The notes under the pieces are model-generated. The model saw only the letters and a list, made by a program, of their open reading frames with translations. It did no database searches and was not told where the DNA came from. This document shows positions 42,608 through 51,509 of a DNA stretch of 64,000 nucleotides, piece after piece. How positions within the stretch are numbered: the first letter of the stretch is position 1; each line of letters opens with the position of its first letter. The translations under genes were made by a program, and so were the position numbers. Source of the stretch: Mycolicibacterium neoaurum (GTDB lineage Bacteria > Actinomycetota > Actinomycetes > Mycobacteriales > Mycobacteriaceae). The stretch covers positions 3,658,001 to 3,722,000 of the forward strand of contig NZ_JAQIIX010000002.1 of assembly GCF_036946495.1 (NCBI RefSeq), given 5' to 3'.

Positions 42608-43897
42608 CTAGGCCGGTGCGAAGCTGTAGACCTGACCTGCGCTGGTGGTGACGACGACTCGGCGGTCATGGCCCACCGAGATCCCCAGCGGCGCACCGTC
42701 GGCCTCCGGTAACGGGTACTGGTTGAGGGTGCGGCCGTCGGCGGTATCGAACACCAGCAGCGCCTGACCGGTGTCACCGTCGCGGATCACCGCGTAGCCG
42801 GTGCCGCCGCCGCTTTGCGTGGACGTCGTCAACGGTTCGACATCATCACGGCTCCAGGCGATCTCACCGCCGTCGGTGACGGAGACCAGACGCGAACCCG
42901 GTCCGCCGCCGGCGATGATGTGTCCATCCGGGGTCACCGACGGTGGAGTCCGCGGGGTGGAGTCCAGTGCCGCCGACCACTTCGCGCTGCCGTCGGCGGT
43001 GTCGATAGCCCACAGTCGGTTGTCGCGGCCGGTGACATAGGCGACGGTGCCGTCCGCCGAGAGCACCGGGCTGGCGATCGGTCCGCCGCCGACGGCGGTG
43101 CTGGTCCAGGCCGGGGTCACCATCGCGGTGGCCTCGGGGCGATACTTCAACCCGGTGAGGACCGGCGCCGGGGCGCCGGGTTGCCAGAGTCCGGCGACCA
43201 GCATTCCGGTGTCGGCGCTGAATGCCGGCGCCGCAGGCACGGGGCAACCACTGCGCTCGGTGACGCAGTCGTCGAGTCCGCGTTGCGAATCGGTCGGATC
43301 GACGCCGGCAACCAGATCAAGCGGTGTGCCGATGACGGTTCCGCGATGTGCGTCGAACACCAGCACCTGGCCCAGATGGGTGAACACCAGTAGGTGTCCT
43401 GGATCGAGCAGGCGCGGGGTCATCGGCATGCCGATCACCGGCTGCCGCCAGCGGATCCACTGCGTGGGCGGGAACGACATGATCGCGCCCGGTTGGCCGA
43501 TGTAGAGGTTGTCGAAGCCGTCGAACAGCGGGCTGGACAAGCCGCCGCCCTGCCACAGTCTGGTGCACCACCGTTGCCGACCGTTGTTGTCGTTCTCCCA
43601 CACCATGAGCGAGCAGCCGTCGGCGGTCTGGCCGTTCACCGCCAGGTAGGCACCTGAACCCAGCGCGGCCTGTGCGCCCAACGCACCCTTGACCGAGCGT
43701 TGCCAATCCAGGCTCAGTTGCCGGGCGCCGTCGACAGGGTTGTAGCTGCTGTTGGCCCCGTCGGCGTACTGCGCGGACCATCCGGTCGCGGGGTGGGCTT
43801 CGACCCAGGAATCGGTGTTCGCGCACGCCGAAGCCAGCAGTGTGGTCATCGACAGGACGGCAGCAAGCCGGCGCGCAGATTTTCGGAGTGCAGGCAT
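42608..43897 (-). CDS. PQQ-type beta-propeller lipoprotein (Rv3035-like)
   Basis: A 429-residue exported protein. The N-terminal signal has a lipobox-like ASAC near residue 25. The rest is a propeller made of repeated PQQ-like blades, for example DGTVAYVTGRDNRLWAIDTA and KWSAALDSTP. Two cysteines (DDCVTERSGC) may form a disulfide. Such propellers act as binding platforms or assembly factors in the envelope. It is convergent with the TB22.2-like gene and divergent from the acyltransferase at 43945. Confidence 0.88.
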   Translation of the reverse strand: MPALRKSARRLAAVLSMTTLLASACANTDSWVEAHPATGWSAQYADGANSSYNPVDGARQLSLDWQRSVKGALGAQAALGSGAYLAVNGQTADGCSLMVWENDNNGRQRWCTRLWQGGGLSSPLFDGFDNLYIGQPGAIMSFPPTQWIRWRQPVIGMPMTPRLLDPGHLLVFTHLGQVLVFDAHRGTVIGTPLDLVAGVDPTDSQRGLDDCVTERSGCPVPAAPAFSADTGMLVAGLWQPGAPAPVLTGLKYRPEATAMVTPAWTSTAVGGGPIASPVLSADGTVAYVTGRDNRLWAIDTADGSAKWSAALDSTPRTPPSVTPDGHIIAGGGPGSRLVSVTDGGEIAWSRDDVEPLTTSTQSGGGTGYAVIRDGDTGQALLVFDTADGRTLNQYPLPEADGAPLGISVGHDRRVVVTTSAGQVYSFAPA

Positions 43898-43944
43898 CGA
43901 GTCCCGAGACTAGCCCGTGACGGTCTCGCGTAGGCTGACCGGCC

Positions 43945-44682
43945 ATGACGACGATGTGGGGCGCGCCGTTGCACAAGAGGTGGCGAGGTTCGCGGCTGAG
44001 CGATCCGCGTCAGGCTCGGTTCCTGACCCGCGATTCGCTGCGCTGGGTGCTGGCCAACAAGGCCTACACGCCGTGGTACCTGGTGCGGTACTGGCGTCTG
44101 CTCAAGTTCAAGCTGCGCAACCCTCACATCATCACCCGGGGCATGGTGTTCCTCGGCAAGGGTGTGGAGATCGAGGCCACGCCGGAGCTGTCCACCATGG
44201 AGATCGGCCGCTGGGTTCACATCGGCGACAAGAACACCATCCGCTGCCACGAGGGTTCACTGCGCATCGGTGACAAGGTGGTCCTGGGCCGTGACAACGT
44301 CATCAACACCTACCTGGACATCGAACTGGGTGATTCCGTGCTGATGGCCGACTGGTGTTATGTCTGCGATTTCGACCACAAGATGGACAGTCTGGAGCTT
44401 CCGATCAAGGACCAGGGCATCATCAAGAGCCCGGTGCGGATCGGACCGGACACCTGGGTTGCCGCCAAGGTCAGTGTGTTGCGCGGGACGTCGGTGGGCC
44501 GCGGTTGCGTGCTCGGTGCGCATGCGGTGGTCAAGGGGGAGATCCCGGACTACTCGATCGCTGTCGGGTCGCCGGCCAAGGTGGTCAAGAATCGCAAGGT
44601 CGCCTGGGACGCATCGGCCGCCCAGCGTGCCGAGCTGGCCGCCAATCTGGCCGATATCGAGCGCAAGAAGGCCGCGCGCTAG
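43945..44682 (+). CDS. Hexapeptide-repeat acyltransferase (Rv3034c-like)
   Basis: A 245-residue protein with a left-handed beta-helix. The repeat region about 70-215 has typical hexapeptide turns (GVEIEATPELSTMEIGRW, SLRIGDKVVLGRDNVI, PVRIGPDTWVAAKVSVLRG) and ends in AVGSPAKVVKNRKV. Members use acyl-CoA to acylate sugars. In M. tuberculosis the gene belongs to the cluster studied for methylglucose lipopolysaccharide acylation. TAGGCT at 43931-43936 is a likely -10 box with almost no leader. A hairpin follows. Confidence 0.9.
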   Translation: MTTMWGAPLHKRWRGSRLSDPRQARFLTRDSLRWVLANKAYTPWYLVRYWRLLKFKLRNPHIITRGMVFLGKGVEIEATPELSTMEIGRWVHIGDKNTIRCHEGSLRIGDKVVLGRDNVINTYLDIELGDSVLMADWCYVCDFDHKMDSLELPIKDQGIIKSPVRIGPDTWVAAKVSVLRGTSVGRGCVLGAHAVVKGEIPDYSIAVGSPAKVVKNRKVAWDASAAQRAELAANLADIERKKAAR

Positions 44683-44698
44683 TCCCCTCGGGGAGCCT

Positions 44699-44720
44699 GC
44701 GTGTCTGTTGCGAGACACGC
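44699..44720 (+). terminator. Hairpin after the acyltransferase gene
   Basis: An 8-bp perfect stem GCGTGTCT/AGACACGC with a 6-base loop, 17 bases after the stop codon and before the convergent SRPBCC gene. Confidence 0.6.
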
Positions 44721-44764
44721 GGTCGGGCCGGCCGAGTCCACGCATGCTCGTGCCTTCGATCGGA

Positions 44765-45565
44765 TCAGTCGAAGGTGTGTTCCAGCAGCCGCTGCCACGC
44801 CGTGCGGGTCACCTCGGCATCGTCGGCAGCGTCGTCGCCGTAGAAGAACGCGTTGAGGCTCACCATCGCCTTCCCGCCCGGTGTGGACATGTCGAACAGC
44901 ACGAGGCCGGGTAGCGGCTCGGCCAGACGCACCAGCACCTGGCGGTGCTGATCGTCCTGCTGGACCCGTTCCACCTGCCCGTTGATGTTGTCACTGGTGG
45001 CGCCGACCGTGCGCAGATCGCCCACGTCGACACCGTGCAGGTGCATGACCTCGGTGAACCGTTTCCAGGTCTCGTACGGCGAGTCCGGTGATGCCGCAGA
45101 GAGTCGATAGGTCACCGCGCGACGGCCGCCGAAATGCCGCAGATAGCTGCGCAGCACCGCGAAATGCCCGGCCCAGCCCGCTTCGAAGCCCTCGAGCTCG
45201 GTGTCCCAGTCGGGACGATCGGTCACCACGGAGTGCACCATCGCGATATCGCAGCGTCCATCGAGTCGGTCGGTCACGGTGATGTGGGTGGTCAGCGGCG
45301 GGGCGTCATCGCGTCCGGTCCAATCTCGTTCGATATAGCCGAAGCGGCGCGGCGGATTCCATTCGGTGACCTCACCGACCGAATCACCGGCGGGCCCGAA
45401 GTCGAATCGGATTGTCCCACCGATCTTTTCCTCGATCTCGCAGCGGGTGAACCAGGCCGAGTTGCCCGCGCCGGTGGCCAGTGCATGCCACACCTGTTCG
45501 GAGCCGGCATCGACGGTCAGCCACAGCTCGATCCAGCGCTTCTCGTCGTCGTGGTGCTCCGGCAT
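44765..45565 (-). CDS. SRPBCC/AHSA1-type protein
   Basis: A 266-residue protein of the START/AHSA1 fold (WIELWLTVDAGSEQVWHALA, IGGTIRFDFGPAGDSVGEV, FGYIERDW at the start; WAGHFAVLRSYLRHFGGRRA near 140). The N-terminal half is a single complete domain; the second half is less clear and may be a second copy. Such proteins bind hydrophobic ligands or act as HSP90 co-factors. TAGGCT six bases before the ATG gives a leaderless promoter. Role unknown. Confidence 0.82.
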   Translation of the reverse strand: MPEHHDDEKRWIELWLTVDAGSEQVWHALATGAGNSAWFTRCEIEEKIGGTIRFDFGPAGDSVGEVTEWNPPRRFGYIERDWTGRDDAPPLTTHITVTDRLDGRCDIAMVHSVVTDRPDWDTELEGFEAGWAGHFAVLRSYLRHFGGRRAVTYRLSAASPDSPYETWKRFTEVMHLHGVDVGDLRTVGATSDNINGQVERVQQDDQHRQVLVRLAEPLPGLVLFDMSTPGGKAMVSLNAFFYGDDAADDAEVTRTAWQRLLEHTFD

Positions 45566-45642
45566 CTCACCAGCCTACGACCGGAAACAGGACTTGGCGC
45601 CGGTTGATTTACTCCGGGGACCGAGGTGTTCGCTTGCGCGGA

Positions 45643-46869
45643 TCAACCGTAGTCGGGCAGTGGACGCTCGACGATCAGCCGGCGCGGCTGCGGCTGGCGT
45701 TCGCCACGTTTGGCGGACAGATACACCTGCGCGGTGTGGTCGGCGACGTTCGGCCAGGAGAAGTCGCCGAGTCGGTCCCTGGCCGCCAATGCGCGCTGCT
45801 GTGCGGCGGTGGGATCGTCGAGCACCCGGCGCACCGCATCCGCGAGTGCGGGGACATCGCGCGGCGGGCAGGACACCCCGGTGACACCGTCGATGACGGC
45901 CTCGCCGAGCCCGCCGATGTTCGAGGTCACCAGGGGTGTACCGGTGGCAGCGGCCTCCAGGGCGACGATGCCGAACGGCTCGTAATGCGATGGCAGCACG
46001 GCGACATCGGCCCTGTGCAGCAACCGGACCAAGCCCTCGTGGTCGACGCGTCCGATGAACTTGGTCGCCTTGAGCACCTTGTGTTTGCGGGCTTGGGCGG
46101 TCAGGAAATCCAGCTGAGTGCCGTCACCGGCGATGGTCAGCGTGGTGCCCGGGTGCGTTCGGCGGATGCGCGGCAGGGCCGCGATGGCGTCATGCACACC
46201 CTTCTCGTATTCCAGCCGGCCGAAGAACAGCAACTCGGGTGCGCCGTCGTGCGGGCGACGGGTGGCGAAAGGCCAACCGTCGGTATCGATCCCGTTGGGG
46301 ATGACCGTCGTCTCGGCCAGGCCCGGCCCGAAAAGTTCGGTGATCTCCTCGCGCATGGACGCCGAACAGGTGATCAGCGAATCGGATTCGTGCACGAGCC
46401 ACGATTCCAGTGCGTGCACCTGTCGGCTGACCGCACCGGATACCCAACCGGAATGCCTGCCGGCCTCGGTGGCATGGATGGTGGAAACCAAAGGCACGTC
46501 GAAGAATTCGGCCAGTGCGATCGCCGGATGTGCGACCAGCCAGTCGTGGGCATGTACCAGATCTGGCTGCCAGTCCCGCAGGATCAGGCCGGACCGCACC
46601 ATGGAATGTCCCATGGCCAGCGTCCACGCCATCATGTCGGTGCCGAAGGCGAATTCGTGCGGATCCTGGGCGGCGGCGATGACGCGCACACCTTCGGACA
46701 TCTCGTCGGTCGACGGGTGGGTGCTCGGGTCGGTACCGGTAGGCCGGCGCGACAGCACCACGACCTCGTGGCCGGCGTCGACGAGTTCGGTGGCCAGGTG
46801 ATGCACATGCCTGCCGAGCCCACCGATGATCACCGGCGGGTACTCCCAGGAGACCATCAAGATCTTCAT
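45643..46869 (-). CDS. Alpha-1,4-glucosyltransferase (GT4, Rv3032-like)
   Basis: A 408-residue GT4 glycosyltransferase. Motifs: SWEYPPVIIGGLGRHVHHLA near the start, HAHDW, the nucleotide-binding FGRLEYEKGVHDAI and the acidic donor-binding HYEPFGIVALEAAATGTPLV. In M. tuberculosis Rv3032 elongates the glucan of methylglucose lipopolysaccharide and also contributes to glycogen. It is the last of three co-directional genes (48495, 46952, 45643). The ATG at 46869 opens the fold directly. Confidence 0.93.
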   Translation of the reverse strand: MKILMVSWEYPPVIIGGLGRHVHHLATELVDAGHEVVVLSRRPTGTDPSTHPSTDEMSEGVRVIAAAQDPHEFAFGTDMMAWTLAMGHSMVRSGLILRDWQPDLVHAHDWLVAHPAIALAEFFDVPLVSTIHATEAGRHSGWVSGAVSRQVHALESWLVHESDSLITCSASMREEITELFGPGLAETTVIPNGIDTDGWPFATRRPHDGAPELLFFGRLEYEKGVHDAIAALPRIRRTHPGTTLTIAGDGTQLDFLTAQARKHKVLKATKFIGRVDHEGLVRLLHRADVAVLPSHYEPFGIVALEAAATGTPLVTSNIGGLGEAVIDGVTGVSCPPRDVPALADAVRRVLDDPTAAQQRALAARDRLGDFSWPNVADHTAQVYLSAKRGERQPQPRRLIVERPLPDYG

Positions 46870-46951
46870 CGGTGAATACCTCTGACGATGTGCGAGGGCG
46901 GGACGCGGCGTGTCGGGCAGCAGACACTCACACTCGCCGGGAATGTGGCGG

Positions 46952-48502
46952 TCATTGTGGCAGCCTCCGGGCGTCCAGCGCTCCGAACAGGCCGTCGGCG
47001 CGGTTCCAGTCCTCGGCCAGCCGCTGGGCCTGGGAGCGGCGCCCGGAGGCCAGGGCGGTGCTGATCTCGCGGGTGGCGTGTGCGTGCAGGTGTGCGCGAT
47101 AGCGGGCGTACTCGGCGGCCGAGTCCTTGCTGACCATGAAGGGCCAGTCACTGGAGACCGTGAGCAGCGTTTCGCGCAGGATCTGGTCGGCGACCGTATC
47201 GCGTCCGCCCGCATCGGGGTGCATCATCGCCTTGTCGACCGCGGCCAGAGCGGTGTCGACGACCTCGGTGTTGAGCTGGACCAGATCGGTGACCTTGGGA
47301 CCGTTCCACACCTGCCAGTCCTTGCCGGAACCCCATGAGCTGGGCGGCAATTCGACCGGGCCGCCGACGAACCCGTCGGCGATGGCATCGGTGAGGGTGC
47401 CGACGCGGATGCCCGCGGCCGGCAGTGCTCGCAGCAACCGCTCCAGCCATTGTGGGCCCTCATACCACCAATGCCCGAACAGTTCCGTGTCGAACGCGGC
47501 CACCACGTGGGCAGGGCGTCCGATGCGGTCGGACTCGTCGATCAGCCTGCGCCGCACCACCTCGACGAAATCGGCGACGTGCACGTCGATGGCGCGGTCG
47601 GCGCGCTCGGGGTCATACGGCGCCTTGGCCTCCGATGCCACGTTGCGCCCGGTGACCCGGGCCGGCTTGAGGCCGGTGAGGTGGTCATAGGTGTGGAAGT
47701 CGCGGTAGGCGGCGTGGCCGGGATAACCGGATTTGGGCGACCAGACCCGATAACTGACCTGGAGGTCGCGTCCGAATGCCACCACGTCGCTGTCGCCGAC
47801 GGTGCGGCCCAGTGCGGTGTCGCCGTGCAGTGAGGGTCCGTCGACCATGAAATGACTGACACCGGCTGCCGCATAACCGCTTTCCATGCCCGGCGCGTAG
47901 GCGCACTCGGGAGCCCAGATGCCTGCCGGGGTGTGCCCGATGCGATGCCGGGCATCGGCCAGACCTTCGCGCAGAGCGAACTCGCGCAGCCGCGGGTTGA
48001 GCAACGGCTGGAACGGGTGGGCCAGCGGACCGCCGAGCAGTTCGATGGTGCCGGCCTCGACGAGCGGGCGCAGCTGCGGGCTACCGCCGTGACGCCACAG
48101 CGTGCTGAAGTCGTCCATCGCCGCGGTGGCGGTGTCGTATTCACGGATCCCGAACTGCCGCATGGCTTCCGGCGATGCGTAGCCGGTGTCGGGGCCGCTG
48201 GTGACCGTTGTCGCCTCCTGGGCGCGCAACTGCCAGTTGGCCAGCCAATGGTGCATGCCCGTCAGGCAGTACGGATCGTCGAGTTGGGCGGTGACCACCG
48301 GTGTCATGCCGAGGGAGAGCAGGTGGCCGCGGCCCTCGTCGGCCAGGGTGCGCAGGACCCGGAACAGCGGCAGATAGCACGCCGCCCAGGACTGATAGAG
48401 CCACTCTTCGCCCACCGGCCAGCGGCCGTGATGGGCCAGCCACGGCAGGTGTGTGTGCAGCACCAGCGTGAACATCCCCGGCGTGGGGCGGTGCTCAGTC
48501 AC
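46952..48502 (-). CDS. GH57 glucan branching-type enzyme (Rv3031-like)
   Basis: A 516-residue GH57 protein. Conserved regions: LVLHTHLPW (residues 13-21), GIWAPECAY with the nucleophile Glu, AFDTELFGHWWYEGP with the catalytic Asp, and HLTGLK. GH57 members of this length are 1,4-alpha-glucan branching enzymes; here the likely product is the branched methylglucose lipopolysaccharide. GTG 48502 overlaps the methyltransferase stop by 8 bp, so the genes are coupled. Longer upstream frames run opposite other sequence and are rejected. Confidence 0.93.
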   Translation of the reverse strand: MTEHRPTPGMFTLVLHTHLPWLAHHGRWPVGEEWLYQSWAACYLPLFRVLRTLADEGRGHLLSLGMTPVVTAQLDDPYCLTGMHHWLANWQLRAQEATTVTSGPDTGYASPEAMRQFGIREYDTATAAMDDFSTLWRHGGSPQLRPLVEAGTIELLGGPLAHPFQPLLNPRLREFALREGLADARHRIGHTPAGIWAPECAYAPGMESGYAAAGVSHFMVDGPSLHGDTALGRTVGDSDVVAFGRDLQVSYRVWSPKSGYPGHAAYRDFHTYDHLTGLKPARVTGRNVASEAKAPYDPERADRAIDVHVADFVEVVRRRLIDESDRIGRPAHVVAAFDTELFGHWWYEGPQWLERLLRALPAAGIRVGTLTDAIADGFVGGPVELPPSSWGSGKDWQVWNGPKVTDLVQLNTEVVDTALAAVDKAMMHPDAGGRDTVADQILRETLLTVSSDWPFMVSKDSAAEYARYRAHLHAHATREISTALASGRRSQAQRLAEDWNRADGLFGALDARRLPQ

Positions 48503-49313
48503 CGCGCACCGCGATCGCCACCAGGTCCAGGCTGTCGTCGATGGCACGGTTGTCGCGGCCGTCTTCGACCAGATCGAAGTGCTCGGTACGCACCGCGGCG
48601 ACATCGGCGAGCAGGTCCGCAGGCCACGGGGCATCGGCCACCGCGCGCGCGATCTGCGCCTCGATGATGGAACCGCCGTGGCGTGCGTCGAGCTCGGCCA
48701 GCCCGGGACCGTGAAAAACGCCGTACATGCCTTCGATCTCGAAGCCGCCATCGACGAGGAGTTCGGTGAGTTCGGCGGCGTTGAGCTCACGGGTGTGGAA
48801 CGGGTTCAGCGGGGTGTCGCGGCCGGGGGAGAAGGTGATCCGGTTCGGCGTCGACATCAGCAACAGCCCACCGGGTCGCAGCACGCGCGCGCATTCGGCG
48901 ACGAACTGCCCCTGGTCCCAGAGATGCTCGATGACCTGGAAGTTGACCACCACGTCCACCGACCCGTCCGCCAGCGGAAGCTCGGCGAGATTGCCGAGGG
49001 TCATCTGGACCCGCGGATACTTGGCCCGGATGTGGGCGACGGCCTGTTCGTCGTAGTCGACGCCCACCACGGAGCGGGCCACCTGCGCGATCAGGTCGGC
49101 CCCGTACCCCTCGCCAGGGCCTGCCTCCAGCACGTCACGGCCGGCGCAGCGATCGGCAAGACGCTGGTAGACGACCTCGTGGCGGCGGAACCAGTAGTTC
49201 TCCTCGGCCAGGCCCGGAATGGTCCGTTCACCGGTCAGGGGCAGACAAGGGTCGACGTCGGTGCCCGCCTTGGCGGGACCACCGGAGTTCTCGACCGAAC
49301 CGAATGTGCTCAT
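48495..49313 (-). CDS. Methylglucan-cluster methyltransferase (MeT1/Rv3030-like)
   Basis: A 272-residue class I methyltransferase: VLEAGPGEGYGADLIAQVA (motif I), VGVDYDEQAV, VVNFQVIEHLWDQGQFVAE and LRPGGLLLMSTP. In M. tuberculosis the homologue (Rv3030) methylates the reducing-end glucosylglycerate unit of methylglucose lipopolysaccharide. First gene of the three-gene unit; TAGCCT near 49325 on the minus strand is a likely -10 box with a short leader. The ATG at 49313 gives the standard length. Confidence 0.9.
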   Translation of the reverse strand: MSTFGSVENSGGPAKAGTDVDPCLPLTGERTIPGLAEENYWFRRHEVVYQRLADRCAGRDVLEAGPGEGYGADLIAQVARSVVGVDYDEQAVAHIRAKYPRVQMTLGNLAELPLADGSVDVVVNFQVIEHLWDQGQFVAECARVLRPGGLLLMSTPNRITFSPGRDTPLNPFHTRELNAAELTELLVDGGFEIEGMYGVFHGPGLAELDARHGGSIIEAQIARAVADAPWPADLLADVAAVRTEHFDLVEDGRDNRAIDDSLDLVAIAVRGD

Positions 49314-49360
49314 TGGAAGGCAGGCTAACCCGTGACGGCCGGTTCGCGAACGGATGCCCG

Positions 49361-49378
49361 ACCGACCGTGCGGTCGGT
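49361..49378. promoter_or_regulatory. Palindrome upstream of etfBA (site 1)
   Basis: ACCGACCG (49361-49368) and CGGTCGGT (49371-49378) are perfect 8-bp arms around TG. The form is that of a TetR-type operator. It lies between the divergent Rv3030-like and etfB genes and can control either. Confidence 0.5.
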
Positions 49379-49421
49379 AGATGGCGATTGACCAGTTATG
49401 GTGTCCGTACGTGCCGCTCAA

Positions 49422-49437
49422 GTTACCGGCGAGTAAC
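49422..49437. promoter_or_regulatory. Palindrome upstream of etfBA (site 2)
   Basis: GTTAC (49422-49426) and GTAAC (49433-49437) are inverted arms around CGGCGA. It stands 74 bases before the etfB start and may be an operator for a regulator of fatty-acid oxidation genes, given the function of the operon; that link is inference. Confidence 0.5.
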
Positions 49438-49510
49438 CTGGAGGCCGTTGCGTGAAACGTGATATTGCCAGGCCGGCAGACGGCCTCATCGAGGAGGACG
49501 AACCACACTC

Positions 49511-50302
49511 ATGACGAACATCGTGGTCCTGATCAAGCAGGTCCCTGATACCTGGTCGGAACGCAAGCTCTCCGACGGTGACTACACGCTCGATCGCGAG
49601 GCGGCCGACGCCGTGCTCGACGAGATCAACGAGCGCGCCGTCGAAGAAGCGCTGCTCATCAAGGAACGTGAAGGTGGCGACAGCACGGTCACCGTGCTGA
49701 CCGCAGGCCCCGAGCGTGCCACCGAGGCCATCCGCAAGGCACTGTCCATGGGCGCCGACAAGGCCGTCCACCTCAAGGACGACGGTCTGCACGGCTCCGA
49801 CCTCATCCAGACGGGTTGGGCACTGGCCCGCGCGCTGGGCACCATCGAAGGCACCGAACTGGTGATCGCCGGTAACGAGGCCACCGACGGCGTCGGCGGC
49901 GCGGTTCCGGCCGTCATCGCCGAGTACCTCGGCCTGCCGCAGCTCACCCACGTGCGCAAGCTCAACGTCGAGGGCGGCAAGGTCACCGCCGAGCGCGAGA
50001 CCGACGACGGCGTCTTCGGCCTGGAGGCCACACTGCCCGCCGTGGTGAGCGTCAACGAGAAGATCAACGAGCCGCGCTTCCCGTCCTTCAAGGGCATCAT
50101 GGCCGCCAAGAAGAAGGAAGTCACCGTCCTGACCTTGGCCGAGATCGGTGTCGAGGCCGACGAGGTGGGCGTTGCCAATGCAGGCACCAAGGTGCTCTCG
50201 TCGACCCCCAAGCCCCCGAAGACCGCCGGCGAGAAGATCACCGACGAGGGCGAAGGCGGCACCAAGGTCGCCGAGTACCTGGTCGCCCAGAAGTTGATCT
50301 AG
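49511..50302 (+). CDS. etfB: Electron transfer flavoprotein beta subunit
   Basis: A 263-residue EtfB/FixA protein (VVLIKQVPDTW at the start, EEALLIKEREG, TAGPERATEAIRKALSMGAD, ELVIAGNEATDG and AAKKKEV). It binds AMP and with EtfA passes electrons from acyl-CoA dehydrogenases to the quinone pool. GAGGAGGA is 12-13 bases before the ATG. etfA follows after 38 bp. The M. tuberculosis names are fixA/etfB (Rv3029c). Confidence 0.95.
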   Translation: MTNIVVLIKQVPDTWSERKLSDGDYTLDREAADAVLDEINERAVEEALLIKEREGGDSTVTVLTAGPERATEAIRKALSMGADKAVHLKDDGLHGSDLIQTGWALARALGTIEGTELVIAGNEATDGVGGAVPAVIAEYLGLPQLTHVRKLNVEGGKVTAERETDDGVFGLEATLPAVVSVNEKINEPRFPSFKGIMAAKKKEVTVLTLAEIGVEADEVGVANAGTKVLSSTPKPPKTAGEKITDEGEGGTKVAEYLVAQKLI

Positions 50303-50340
50303 TAGCTGACCCCTCAGACACACACTCAAAGGACAGATTC

Positions 50341-51297
50341 ATGGCTGAAGTACTCGTGCTCGTCGAGCACGCCGAAGGTGCACTGAAGAAGGTCAGCACC
50401 GAACTCATCACCGCCGCCCGCGTGCTGGGTGAGCCGTCCGCCGTCGTGGTGGGCGCCCCCGGCACCGCTGCCGGCCTCACCGACGGCCTCAAGGCCGCCG
50501 GTGCGGCCAAGATCTACGTCGCCGAGTCGGCCGATGTGGACAACTTCCTGGTCACCCCGAAGGTCGACGTGCTTGCGGCGCTCGCCGAGTCGGCATCGCC
50601 TGCCGGTGTGGTCATCGCCGCCAGCGCCGAGGGCAAAGAGGTCGCCGGCCGGTTGGCCGCACGCCTGGGCTCCGGCCTGCTGGTCGACGTCGTCGGTCTG
50701 AAGGACGGTGGCATCGGGGTCTACAGCATCTTCGGTGGCGCGTTCACCGTCGAGGCGCAGGCCACCGGCGAACTGCCCGTCATCACCGTTCGTCCGGGTG
50801 CCGTGGACGCCGAACCGGCCGATGGTGCCGGTGAGGTCGTCGAGGTCGAGGTCCCGGCCCAGGCCGAGAATGCGACGAAGATCACTTCGCGTGAGCCGGT
50901 CGTCGCCGGTGACCGCCCCGAGCTCACCGAGGCCAGCGTCGTGGTCGCCGGTGGTCGCGGTGTCGGCAGCGAGGAGAACTTCAAGGTCGTCGAAGAGCTG
51001 GCCGATTCGCTCGGCGGCGCCGTCGGTGCCTCGCGTGCCGCGGTGGACTCCGGCTACTACGCCGGTCAGTTCCAGGTCGGCCAGACCGGTAAGACCGTGT
51101 CGCCGCAGCTGTACATCGCCCTGGGCATCTCCGGTGCGATCCAGCACCGCGCCGGCATGCAGACGTCCAAGACGATCATCGCGGTCAACAAGGACGAAGA
51201 GGCGCCGATCTTCGAGATCGCCGATCTCGGCATCGTGGGCGACCTGTTCAAGGTCACCCCGCAGCTGACCGAGGCGGTCAAGGCCCGCAAGGGTTAG
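50341..51297 (+). CDS. etfA: Electron transfer flavoprotein alpha subunit
   Basis: A 318-residue EtfA/FixB protein. The C-terminal FAD domain carries VVVAGGRGVGSEENFKVVEE, GASRAAVDSGYY, QTGKTVSPQLYIALGISGAI and KDEEAPIFEIADLGIVGD, all conserved. It forms the FAD-containing heterodimer with EtfB. AAAGGA precedes the ATG. A long hairpin follows the stop codon. Confidence 0.95.
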   Translation: MAEVLVLVEHAEGALKKVSTELITAARVLGEPSAVVVGAPGTAAGLTDGLKAAGAAKIYVAESADVDNFLVTPKVDVLAALAESASPAGVVIAASAEGKEVAGRLAARLGSGLLVDVVGLKDGGIGVYSIFGGAFTVEAQATGELPVITVRPGAVDAEPADGAGEVVEVEVPAQAENATKITSREPVVAGDRPELTEASVVVAGGRGVGSEENFKVVEELADSLGGAVGASRAAVDSGYYAGQFQVGQTGKTVSPQLYIALGISGAIQHRAGMQTSKTIIAVNKDEEAPIFEIADLGIVGDLFKVTPQLTEAVKARKG

Positions 51298-51310
51298 TTT
51301 CCCGCCGAAC

Positions 51311-51358
51311 AGACGTAAATCCCCCCATTTCCACCTGGAAATGGGGGGATTTGCGTCT
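51311..51358 (+). terminator. Very long terminator-like hairpin after etfA
   Basis: A 22-bp stem (51311-51332 with 51337-51358) with one G-U pair and a 4-base loop. The core is AAATCCCCCCATTTCC and its complement. It lies 13 bases after the etfA stop. It is longer than needed for termination and may belong to a dispersed palindromic repeat. Confidence 0.8.
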
Positions 51359-51440
51359 GCTCACGGTGTTCATTTTTCGTGCACGGACACGTCACGCTGC
51401 CGATGCCACCCGGAGACCCGGAGGCGCGAGCGTGCTGTAC

Positions 51441-51509
51441 ATGAGCGACGCTTGCGGAGCGAATCAACAGGTGACATGCGGGACCCGAGCCTGCGAGGGA
51501 ATCGCATGA
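51441..51509 (+). repeat. 69-bp MIRU-like element encoding a 22-residue coupling ORF (copy 2)
   Basis: A second 23-codon frame of exactly the same length as the one at 38060. It opens with ATGAGCGA, contains AGCGAATCA and CGAGCCTGCGAGG, and ends GCATGA, with its TGA overlapping the ATG of the OlsB-like gene (51506). The peptide differs (MSDACGANQQVTCG at the start, three cysteines). Here nothing overlaps its 5' end: etfA ends 140 bases upstream. No clear ribosome binding site is seen. Confidence 0.7.
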
